Shown: in pieces, positions 26,566 through 32,330 of the stretch | How the letters are laid out: each line of letters starts with the position of its first letter | Position numbering within the stretch: position 1 is the first letter of the stretch | Source of the DNA: Bernardetiaceae bacterium | GTDB lineage: Bacteria; Bacteroidota; Bacteroidia; Cytophagales; Bernardetiaceae | Reading direction: 5' to 3' | DNA: 32,330 bases | Assembly: GCA_020832465.1 (NCBI GenBank) | Contig: JAFIER010000238.1 | Coordinates: 1-32,330 of the forward strand | Notes under the pieces: model-generated | Database searches by the model: none | Told to the model about the DNA's origin: nothing | The model's input: only the letters and a program-made list of their open reading frames with translations | Position numbers and translations under genes: made by a program

Positions 26566-27217
26566 TATGCTCTTGATGCTTATCAATGCCATCTAAATGC
26601 TTAATGCAATTGCGTTTAATAATCGAAAATTTTTCGTTTTCGTAACGCAAAATATACAAACATACATTTTGATGCTCGAAGTTATCCATTTGACTCAAAG
26701 GTTGCTCGAGCATCAAACAAAGTAGCAGTCGCATAGCTCGTCCGTGCATGCAAACCAAAATATTCTCCTCCTCGGGAGAAGCCAAAATATGTGCTAAAGC
26801 TTTTTCTTGCCGTGCTTTTACTTCTAATGGACTTTCACCGCCAGGCGTTTTGCGATGTAGCTCACCCCTGCGCCAGCCTTCAATCATATCAAAATAAGCC
26901 TCATCTTCCTCTGCCGTAATTTCGCGTCCTTCTCTATCTCCCCAGCTCATTTCGTTAAGCCCTGTAAGCTGTGTCCAAGGCAAGCCCATATTGATAAAAT
27001 TTTCTACTGTTTGATGCGTACGGCGCAAAGCAGAGGTATAAATTTTATCAAATGGAAGATGCTTATAAGCCTCAAAAAAACAGTTTGCCTGCTGCCGACC
27101 TAAGTCATTTAAATTTGAATCTACACCGCTACCTTGTACGAGTTTCATGCGATTAAATTCAGTTTGTCCATGCCTTATGAGGTATATGGTCTTGCGAGGT
27201 TGGGAGAGATTTATCAT
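26555..27217 (-). CDS. Histidine phosphatase (phosphoglycerate mutase-like)
   Basis: This 220-residue protein belongs to the histidine phosphatase superfamily. The phosphorylated His is H16 in IYLIRHGQTEFNR, the substrate pocket LNDLGRQQ follows, the acid residue is in LNEMSWGDREG, and the second His is in ILVCMHGRAMRLLL. The substrate could be phosphoglycerate, fructose bisphosphate or another phosphoester and cannot be settled. It converges on gatC with an 11-base overlap. Confidence 0.9.
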   Translation of the reverse strand: MINLSQPRKTIYLIRHGQTEFNRMKLVQGSGVDSNLNDLGRQQANCFFEAYKHLPFDKIYTSALRRTHQTVENFINMGLPWTQLTGLNEMSWGDREGREITAEEDEAYFDMIEGWRRGELHRKTPGGESPLEVKARQEKALAHILASPEEENILVCMHGRAMRLLLCLMLEQPLSQMDNFEHQNVCLYILRYENEKFSIIKRNCIKHLDGIDKHQEHITQ

Positions 27218-27586
27218 TGTGTTGCCTTTTAATGGTTATGCACAGAAATTAAGAAAATAAAATTTGTCTTTTTTGATGATGCAGCATCAATTTTTTGGTT
27301 CTTCTAAAATTTATACGGAAATATGTTTCCCACTTCATCGAGTAAAACACACGTTTTTAATCGTGGGAGCTAAAAAGCAGTATAAATCGTAGAAAAACCA
27401 GATTTTTTAAACAGTTGCAAATTTCACACAAAAAAACTTAAAAACCTATCATTTTTATTACAAATTTTGTTTTTTTTCTTTAATTCTCCGTTAAACATTA
27501 CGCTTAAATAACACCAGTTATTCATCTTTGGTTTCCCTTACACGCCTAATTCGCTGTTTAGCTATCTTTTTTATTCTCAAATAGGG
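27218..27586. other. AT-rich intergenic spacer
   Basis: No gene is visible. The only structure noticed is ttgatgatgcagcatcaa at 27273-27290, a short hairpin flanked by T runs. The rest is unstructured AT-rich sequence that probably includes the promoter of the phosphatase gene. Confidence 0.6.
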
Positions 27587-28150
27587 CTACAAACCCGCCG
27601 CCTCGAGATAGGCCACATCGCCTTTAATTTTTACCCTTATCTTGACCTCCTGCTCGGGTTCGTAGTGCCACTCCTCAAGGTGCAAACCACTGAGCCCAGG
27701 CACTGCACTTTTTATATGCTTATCTCTGCGCAAAGCACGGATATGATTTTCTAATTCTAAATGAAAAGTACGCAACCCCGCTGGCAATGTATCGGGTTCG
27801 GTTTTTGAGATGCGAAAAGCATCATTACTTACAGCTTTTGATCCCCAAGGGCGAGGCTTGCGCAAAGCATATTTTTTGGTCATAATTAGCTTATAAACCT
27901 TACCATCAACAGTTATTGTAGCATCATCGGCTATTTGGCAATAGCAGGCTTTGCTATCATTACGCAAACCTTTGGAAGCAATATAATTTGTCCTGCTAAT
28001 ACATACAATGACCGCCTCCGCATTCCCTATAGGTGTGCGCAGTGCACGCTCTGTACGCAATACACCCCGAACCGTCTTTTTATCGCTTTTGGAGCATGCT
28101 GAAAGCAATAAAGCAAGTATTAAAAACAAAAAAATACGCCACATAAACAA
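27587..28150 (-). CDS. Lipoprotein of unknown function
   Basis: This 187-residue protein has a clear lipoprotein signal (IFLFLILALLLSAC, Cys19) and no family that I recognise. After the signal come a basic segment, a possible beta-rich stretch VRGVLRTERALRTPIGNAEAVIVC that loosely recalls carboxypeptidase-regulatory-like folds, and two further cysteines in SKACYCQIA. The C-terminal half is mixed charged sequence. It has no close partner: 370 bases of spacer separate it from the phosphatase and almost 1 kb of repeats from the FGE gene. The reading frame is intact and the signal peptide convincing, so I treat it as real. Confidence 0.75.
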   Translation of the reverse strand: MFMWRIFLFLILALLLSACSKSDKKTVRGVLRTERALRTPIGNAEAVIVCISRTNYIASKGLRNDSKACYCQIADDATITVDGKVYKLIMTKKYALRKPRPWGSKAVSNDAFRISKTEPDTLPAGLRTFHLELENHIRALRRDKHIKSAVPGLSGLHLEEWHYEPEQEVKIRVKIKGDVAYLEAAGL

Positions 28151-28227
28151 ATGAACAATTGAAAATGAATAATTGAAACTGCTTAAAAAACTATGTTAAA
28201 ATAAAATCCTATCTCTTAGATATAGCC

Positions 28228-28286
28228 TTCAACCACCCCCAGCCCATCCTAATCTTAGGTGGGGAGCTCGAAACGGGGTGGTTGAA
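28228..28286. repeat. 12-bp inverted repeat enclosing a shared module
   Basis: Arms ttcaaccacccc and ggggtggttgaa enclose 35 bases. The enclosed 28242-28266 is, in reverse complement, nearly identical (one mismatch in 25) to 32274-32298 at the right edge. Confidence 0.85.
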
Positions 28287-28422
28287 AAATGCCTTACAAA
28301 AGCATACAAGCAAATATACACCTGTAGCTATTGTAAAAGCTAATTTTATTGAGTTTTAAAAAATATTTTTAAACAGCCTCATTTAAGAACTAACCCTTTT
28401 TTGAAATCTGTTAGGGCTGGGC

Positions 28423-28560
28423 TCATTGCAAAGACCACACCGCTACATCATTATTACCCTCCCCTCGAACTGCTCGAGAGAGAGCCTGTGCTATACTGCC
28501 CGCAGAGCGTGAAGTGCGGTTGCTAATCGATGAAGAAAAACTCCCATAAATACTACTCAT
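28423..28560 (-). CDS. Possible small Ser-rich protein or gene remnant
   Basis: A 45-residue frame begins MSSIYGSFSSSISNRTSRSA and ends GNNDVAVWSLQ before a stop at 28423-28425. It sits in a locally more GC-rich patch inside otherwise AT-rich repeats. It is rich in Ser, Ala and Arg. The frame is open 12 codons further upstream. I recognise no family. It could be a short gene, the tail of a lost gene, or chance. Confidence 0.25.
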   Translation of the reverse strand: MSSIYGSFSSSISNRTSRSAGSIAQALSRAVRGEGNNDVAVWSLQ

Positions 28561-28681
28561 ACCCGCAGAAGACGAACCGCTCAAGTTTAACTTTTATATC
28601 CTTACTTACGGATTTTACACTTATTAGTTTTTTTAACACCTCATCATATAGCATAGCAAATTTCTTTCCTATCTTCTTTTT

Positions 28682-28783
28682 GTCTGAAGCAAGATTTTCA
28701 GGATTTTGGGATTTGCTTGATTAAAATATAACCGCCCCTTTATCTCCTGCTTGAAACCTCAAGGACGGTCGAAGTCCTCCTTG
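28682..28783. repeat. Interspersed repeat, copy also at right edge
   Basis: Bases 28682-28758 (tctgaagcaagattttcagg onward, then the module aaaatataaccgcccctt) and the module cctcaaggacggtcgaag at 28757 are found again at 32196-32250 and 32303-32330. The right copy has an extra hairpin between modules, so the units are modular. Confidence 0.85.
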
Positions 28784-28893
28784 ACGGTTGAACGAAATTG
28801 TCTGAATCAAGATTTTCAAGATTTTAGGATTTACTTGATTGGCGTAATCCTGAAAATCTTTGAACCCCGTGAATCCTGATGCTGACAATTTCC

Positions 28894-28930
28894 AAACCTC
28901 GGAAGCGGTCGAAGACCCTCCCGATGGTTG
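28894..28930. repeat. Module cctcggaagcggtcgaagac, inverted relative at 17214
   Basis: This stretch, ending ccctcccgatggtt, resembles the reverse complement of 17214-17262 (accatcgggagggtgttctt onward). It also resembles the cctcaagg module upstream. Confidence 0.65.
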
Positions 28931-28950
28931 GAAATCAAAGGACAGCGCAA

Positions 28951-28980
28951 GCACCCTAAAGGGTACGATACTGAAAAAAA
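28951..28980. repeat. Conserved box beside terminator, copy 2
   Basis: Identical over 30 bases to 1515-1544, including accctaaagggtacgatact and the A tract. Again it sits next to a GC hairpin and downstream of an FGE gene. Confidence 0.85.
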
Positions 28981-29001
28981 AAATTTCGAGGCTGAGCCTC
29001 G
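28976..29001 (-). terminator. Rho-independent terminator after second FGE gene
   Basis: On the minus strand a cgaggct/agcctcg stem (28987-29001) with almost no loop is followed by aaa and about ten T. Confidence 0.75.
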
Positions 29002-29019
29002 TTTATTGTATCTTGAGTA

Positions 29020-29088
29020 AAATCCTTTTGTATATAGGTTTTAGTCGCTGCGTCCCTTGCTTCCTTAAACCTATATACAAAAGGATTT
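29020..29088. repeat. Perfect 22-bp inverted repeat downstream of second FGE gene
   Basis: Arms 29020-29041 and 29067-29088 (aaatccttttgtatatagg core) are exact reverse complements around a 25-base loop. The stem starts 41 bases after the stop codon of the FGE gene, almost the same distance as the inverted repeat beside the DGR target. The stem sequences of the two repeats are unrelated. On the plus strand eight T follow, so it could also terminate in that direction. Confidence 0.9.
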
Positions 29089-29129
29089 ATTTTTTTTAGC
29101 TCTAAGAATAAGCCAGAAGCACCGACTGA

Positions 29130-30989
29130 CTATAAAGAGAGCAGGCGAAAACCGTTGTAGTAGTCACGGTAGTCCGGCGCGTTGAGGCCACGATCTGCTA
29201 TACGGCAATCAGTGGCATCGTTGAGCCACGAGCCGCCGCGCAACACACGATGGCTAGCACGAGGATTATCTGTCCAAGCCGAACCATCGCTGGGCGCACC
29301 TTCGTAGTTTGAGTGCCAATCGTCTTCGCACCATTCAAATACGTTTCCGCTCATATCGTAAATGCCGAGTTCGTTAGCTTGCTTTGTCTTGACAGGGTGT
29401 GTTGTGCCTTCACTTCCGTGCTTACTTTGCTGATAATTCCCACCATACCAAGCTACCTCATCAATATCATTAGAACCCGCATATTTATAGCCTTTACTTT
29501 TATTTCCTCCTCGAGCAGCAAACTCCCACTCAGCCTCTGTAGGTAATCTAAAGGTTTTGTCCGTAAGGGTATTGAGCTCTTTGATAAACGATTTGCAATC
29601 ATTCCAACTCACGTTCTCCACAGGGCAATCGTCGCAGCCTTTATTGTAGAGTTTCTCGGGGTCGCTACGCATCACCGCTCGCCATAGCTTTTGCGTTACC
29701 TCAGTCTCAGCAACATAGTAGTCCGATAATGTAACCTCACGCACTGGCTTTTCATCACTCGCACAATCGCTACCCTGCTCGGAGGTGCAGCCCATAGTGA
29801 AGGTGCCGCCCTCCACATAAATCATAGTAAAAGATACGCCCTTGACCTCTATGGTGATATTTTCGCCATTGGGAGTAGGGGCCTCCTCATCTTTGGGTGT
29901 TTTTATCCAATCTATAATTCTCTTGGCGATGCCTTTTTTCTTTGCTTTTTGGGCTGCGGTTTTGAAGTCGGCTTGGGCTTGCTGGGTTTTGCCTGTTTTT
30001 TGATATACTGTGCCCCTCGCTTCGTAAGCTCTAAAAAAGTCTCTATCTTCTTCGATGGCTTTGCTTTGTGCTTCTGTGGCTTTGTCGTAGCGCCCTTCGG
30101 CAGCATACTGCGCCCCTTCGAGGTGTTTGGTGTATGCTTTTTCGTTTTGAGTAGCCTCTGTGGTGTAGCTTTTTACAAGCTGCTGCGCTTCGGGTTTGAG
30201 TTTTTTCTTACCCTCTTGCACCTCGATACCCACATTGAGGAGTTTAAGAATTTCGGTGTACATTTGTTCTTGTAGGCTTATTAGGTTATCGGCTTCTTCC
30301 GAGATGGACTGCCAGTAGGCTTGCTTGGTTTGCAAGTCTATAAACTCGCATGTAACTCTCCAAGTACCTCTGATATTTTTTTTATACATACCCATCACTA
30401 CGATATTGGCATTGAGGTCTTCGCTCATTTTTACGATTTCGTTGATATCGCAATAGGTATTTCTGTTGAGTTGGCGTTGTTGCATAGCTGCACGCACGGC
30501 AGAAGAAGGCACGCACTCGAGCTTCTGCTTATCTACATACTCGAGCGCATCGTTAGCCGTAGATGTAAAAGCCCCCTCTATGAGTGGCTTATCAGCCGAG
30601 TCGTCGCAAAAAGGCAATACAGCAATGCGCTTTTTTTCCGCAGGCAGCGGCTGCTTTATCATAACGATGGTTAGGAAGGTCTCGCGCTCCTCTGGTGCTA
30701 CCCGATACCGATGCTTATACAAAGGTGTAGCCAGATAATAACCCTCCTTTATGACGGTAATATCCACAGACGCATCACGAAATACAGCCAGCGTCGGAAT
30801 ATCAAAATACCCGTTTGGTGCTTTGGTTCTATCCGAAGCATCGGCAAAGAAAATATCAACGCCTGCAATTGGATTGCCATCGCTATCTACTACCCTACCC
30901 GCAAGTTTGGTTTGCGAAGGCACGGGTCTTTCTTGCGCCAGCAGGCAAGTCGGTAGGCACAAAAGGATAATGAAAAGTAAGTTTTTCAT
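29130..30989 (-). CDS. Secreted protein with TPR and FGE/SUMF1 lectin-fold domain; candidate DGR target
   Basis: This 619-residue protein has a signal peptide (LLFIILLCLPTCLLAQ) and a carboxypeptidase-regulatory-like beta domain at about 28-115 (LAGRVVDSDGNPIAGVDIFF). A CsgG/TolB-like segment follows at about 125-255 (KKRIAVLPFCDDS, ANIVVMGMYK), then TPR-like helices at 275-350. The C-terminus is an FGE-like domain from about 385 (YVEGGTFTMGC, RLPTEAEWEFAARGG, GIYDMSGNVFEWCEDD, VLRGGSW ending at 588). The last 31 residues (LNDATDCRIADRGLNAPDYR then DYYNGFRLLSL) have D, Y, L and G at positions that are Asn in FGE relatives, as in DGR variable regions. Codon third bases differ from the left-hand target, so the same template is unlikely. 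It follows the coiled-coil membrane protein gene by 65 bases. Confidence 0.9.
   Translation of the reverse strand: MKNLLFIILLCLPTCLLAQERPVPSQTKLAGRVVDSDGNPIAGVDIFFADASDRTKAPNGYFDIPTLAVFRDASVDITVIKEGYYLATPLYKHRYRVAPEERETFLTIVMIKQPLPAEKKRIAVLPFCDDSADKPLIEGAFTSTANDALEYVDKQKLECVPSSAVRAAMQQRQLNRNTYCDINEIVKMSEDLNANIVVMGMYKKNIRGTWRVTCEFIDLQTKQAYWQSISEEADNLISLQEQMYTEILKLLNVGIEVQEGKKKLKPEAQQLVKSYTTEATQNEKAYTKHLEGAQYAAEGRYDKATEAQSKAIEEDRDFFRAYEARGTVYQKTGKTQQAQADFKTAAQKAKKKGIAKRIIDWIKTPKDEEAPTPNGENITIEVKGVSFTMIYVEGGTFTMGCTSEQGSDCASDEKPVREVTLSDYYVAETEVTQKLWRAVMRSDPEKLYNKGCDDCPVENVSWNDCKSFIKELNTLTDKTFRLPTEAEWEFAARGGNKSKGYKYAGSNDIDEVAWYGGNYQQSKHGSEGTTHPVKTKQANELGIYDMSGNVFEWCEDDWHSNYEGAPSDGSAWTDNPRASHRVLRGGSWLNDATDCRIADRGLNAPDYRDYYNGFRLLSL
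29147..29240 (-). other. Candidate DGR variable region (VR2)
   Basis: The segment from RGGSW to GFRL at the end of the second FGE gene aligns with VR1 of the left target around the shared CR-A-R core. Randomised-looking residues flank conserved ones. Without the template this remains a candidate. Confidence 0.45.
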
Positions 30990-31027
30990 GAGTGTTGGGG
31001 CGTTTTTGTTTGAAAATATTTTTTAAG

Positions 31028-31050
31028 AAAAACAGACTAAAGTCTGTTCT
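31028..31050 (-). terminator. Weak terminator or attenuator between two minus-strand genes
   Basis: The hairpin aacagac-ttta-gtctgtt is followed by a short T run on the minus strand, in the 65-base gap after the membrane protein gene and before the FGE gene. It may reduce read-through. Confidence 0.4.
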
Positions 31051-31054
31051 ACAG

Positions 31055-32122
31055 CTAATCCATAATCGTAATCTTTTCTTTGCCTTGAAAGACTTTATAA
31101 GTGTGTGTCTCTTTTCCATTATCTTCAAAAACTACCTGCAACTCCTTATCAGTTTTCGCAAGTGGCAGCTTCAAGTAGCCGTTTTCATCGGGCTGATAGG
31201 CATTGCCATCAAATAAAAATTTCTTAACCTGCCCCAGGTTTCCCTCTATCTTCAGGCTGTAGAGTTCTACTTGGGGTTTGTCTGTTTTCGGTGTATGGGG
31301 AACTTTTTCAGGTTCTTTTTTTGCCTTTTTATCATCAGGTGGGGTAGGTTTTGGTTCTTCGGGTTTAGGCACTTTGATAGGATAGAAATTCAAATCGCTC
31401 CAGTCTGTAATTTCCTCTGTCTCTAAGGAGATGAGCGTATCGATTTTAAAATCAAAATCCACGTTTTCAAACAAGAGATAAAAATCGAGCGATGCTTTCA
31501 AATCCGAAGCATTGACTTCAAACTCATATTTTCCGTCTCGGTTGCTACTTCGCTGCCGCTCGAGTTGGGGTAGTTTTACTTTGAGGTTCTCGAAGGGTCG
31601 GTTATCCACATAAATAATACCCGAGATGATTAGTTTGTCATCGCAGTTTTTGGGTTTGATAATAGGTGCGGCAGGATTCCACCAAAAAAGTACCGCAAAA
31701 ACAGCCAGTCCGCCACCCGCTTGCATTCCTTTGAGTGAAATATTCAAAAATCCTATCATATAGCCTCCCAAAAATCCTCCACCTAAGGCAAACACAATGC
31801 GAATGCTGATATACATAATATCCGTAGGACAAGGAATCAAAACAGCCCCTCCAAAACCCAAAAGCACAAAAGCAACTCCTAAGCCCAATAAAAGCAAGGG
31901 ATTTATGGGCGGTGCAGGCGGTTTTATAGAACCATCATCTTTTTCTGTTTTCTTATTGTTGCTGGTTGCGCCGCTATTTTTCTTTTTCAGCTCCGCCAAT
32001 TCTTTTTCAGCACGCTCGATTTGCTTTTTAAGGGTAAATTTTTGGCTTCCAGAAGCAATTGCCCAATCTTCCTGTAAGGCTTCTATTTTTTCCTCGAGGA
32101 TTTTGATGGTTTTTTGGCTCAT
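31055..32122 (-). CDS. Coiled-coil, membrane and beta-domain protein; possible effector-associated N-terminus
   Basis: This 355-residue protein starts with a charged two-helix segment (residues 5-48, LEEKIEALQEDW and QKFTLKKQIERAEKELAEL). It then has three hydrophobic segments at about 75-97, 104-130 and 136-150. A regulatory-like beta domain follows (IISGIIYVDNRPFENLKVKL to DGKYEFEV), then a Pro/Lys-rich linker and a second beta domain. The helical start resembles the short effector-associated segments found on bacterial conflict-system proteins; this is from memory. The frame is open to 32281, but those 53 codons lie in a repeat, and the ATG at 32122 precedes the folded part. The gene probably forms an operon with the FGE gene 65 bases downstream. 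Confidence 0.75.
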   Translation of the reverse strand: MSQKTIKILEEKIEALQEDWAIASGSQKFTLKKQIERAEKELAELKKKNSGATSNNKKTEKDDGSIKPPAPPINPLLLLGLGVAFVLLGFGGAVLIPCPTDIMYISIRIVFALGGGFLGGYMIGFLNISLKGMQAGGGLAVFAVLFWWNPAAPIIKPKNCDDKLIISGIIYVDNRPFENLKVKLPQLERQRSSNRDGKYEFEVNASDLKASLDFYLLFENVDFDFKIDTLISLETEEITDWSDLNFYPIKVPKPEEPKPTPPDDKKAKKEPEKVPHTPKTDKPQVELYSLKIEGNLGQVKKFLFDGNAYQPDENGYLKLPLAKTDKELQVVFEDNGKETHTYKVFQGKEKITIMD

Positions 32123-32195
32123 AGTGCGAGGTGGTTTTAGTTTAGCAATTTCATCACGCCCTAAATTTAAATATTTTTTTGAAAAATATAGCTTG

Positions 32196-32330
32196 TCGGA
32201 AGCAATATTTTCAAGATTAAAATATAACCGCCCCTTTATCCCCTCCTTGAAAAGGTGGGGAGTTTGCCTACAACTCCCCACCTAAGATTAGGCTGGGCTA
32301 AAACCTCAAGGACGGTCGAAGACCTCCTTG
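32196..32330. repeat. Interspersed repeat at right edge, runs off the window
   Basis: Modules shared with 28682-28783 and 28242-28266. In the middle a 12-bp perfect inverted repeat (arms 32253-32264 and 32272-32283, aggtggggagtt) forms a hairpin. Confidence 0.85.

Larger units (their letters stand above)
28151..29129. other. Repeat-rich intergenic region
   Basis: This stretch of almost 1 kb is a mosaic of interspersed repeat modules. These are a 12-bp inverted repeat (28228-28286), two copies of a tctgaa(g/t)caagattttca module (28682 and 28800), an aaaatataaccgcccctt module (28724), a cctcaaggacggtcgaag module (28757), a cctcggaagcggtcgaagac module (28894), the accctaaagggt box and two hairpins near the FGE gene. 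One 45-codon frame at 28423-28560 is listed separately. Other frames here lie within repeats and are not supported. Confidence 0.8.

Noticed and set aside
28381-28560. tRNA or other structured RNA gene
   Set aside because: No cloverleaf or conserved tRNA T-loop could be found; the same check of other spacers also gave no tRNA or rRNA.
28721-29099. Open frames on both strands in this spacer
   Set aside because: They run through repeat modules and terminator hairpins; composition is that of the repeats, not of the neighbouring genes.
29147-29240. VR2 and VR1 copied from the same template
   Set aside because: They differ at several codon third bases (C versus T or G) that adenine-specific mutagenesis cannot explain.
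32123-32281. N-terminal extension of the coiled-coil membrane protein
   Set aside because: The extra 53 codons fall in the interspersed repeat with its hairpin; the ATG at 32122 precedes the conserved helical start.

Overview
The window looks like a chromosomal segment of a Bacteroidota species, most likely a Cytophagales-type, possibly gliding marine organism. The evidence is a type B T9SS sorting domain on a giant surface protein, TAnnTTTG-type -7 promoter boxes, AT-rich spacers, a membrane-anchored MutS paralogue, a FadL plus GDSL lipase pair and a lycopene cyclase of the bacteroidete kind. The lineage is inferred from content only.

Left edge (1-2850): a diversity-generating retroelement (DGR) on the minus strand. 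In transcription order it holds a lectin-fold (FGE/SUMF1-type) target gene with a C-terminal variable region, a long-stem inverted repeat, a terminator, an HRDC accessory gene and a DGR-type reverse transcriptase (IGNLTSQ and YMDD motifs). The template repeat is not visible and probably lies just left of base 1. The end of the target's variable region seems to carry a one-base shift, so the reading frame misses its expected stop and runs through the downstream hairpin.

Middle (2851-27217): mostly core and housekeeping genes. Plus strand: a Cache-coiled coil-SpoIIE phosphatase; crtY with a DUF445 gene; a membrane protein, a 2OG-Fe(II) oxygenase and an N-acetylglucosamine kinase-like gene; later a 1931-residue T9SS-exported adhesin-like protein; then prfA, an FKBP isomerase lipoprotein, rfbC and gatC. 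Minus strand: a MazG-like pyrophosphohydrolase, a FadL-type porin followed by a GDSL lipoprotein with two internal tandem repeat arrays, surE, a MutS-like membrane ATPase and a histidine phosphatase. The spacers at 10653-11225 and 17022-17497 are rich in inverted and direct repeats.

Right edge (27218-32330): an accessory-looking region with a lipoprotein of unknown function, almost 1 kb of mosaic repeats, a second FGE-domain protein whose C-terminus resembles a DGR variable region, and a coiled-coil/membrane protein upstream of it. The two FGE genes, about 27 kb apart, share the same downstream arrangement: a 21-22 bp stem inverted repeat about 40 bases after the expected stop, then a GC hairpin with a T tract, then an identical box containing accctaaagggt. 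I infer that the right-hand gene is a remote or former DGR target. Its neighbour carries a short helical segment like those on bacterial conflict-system proteins, so the pair could be a diversified recognition and effector module; this part is speculative.
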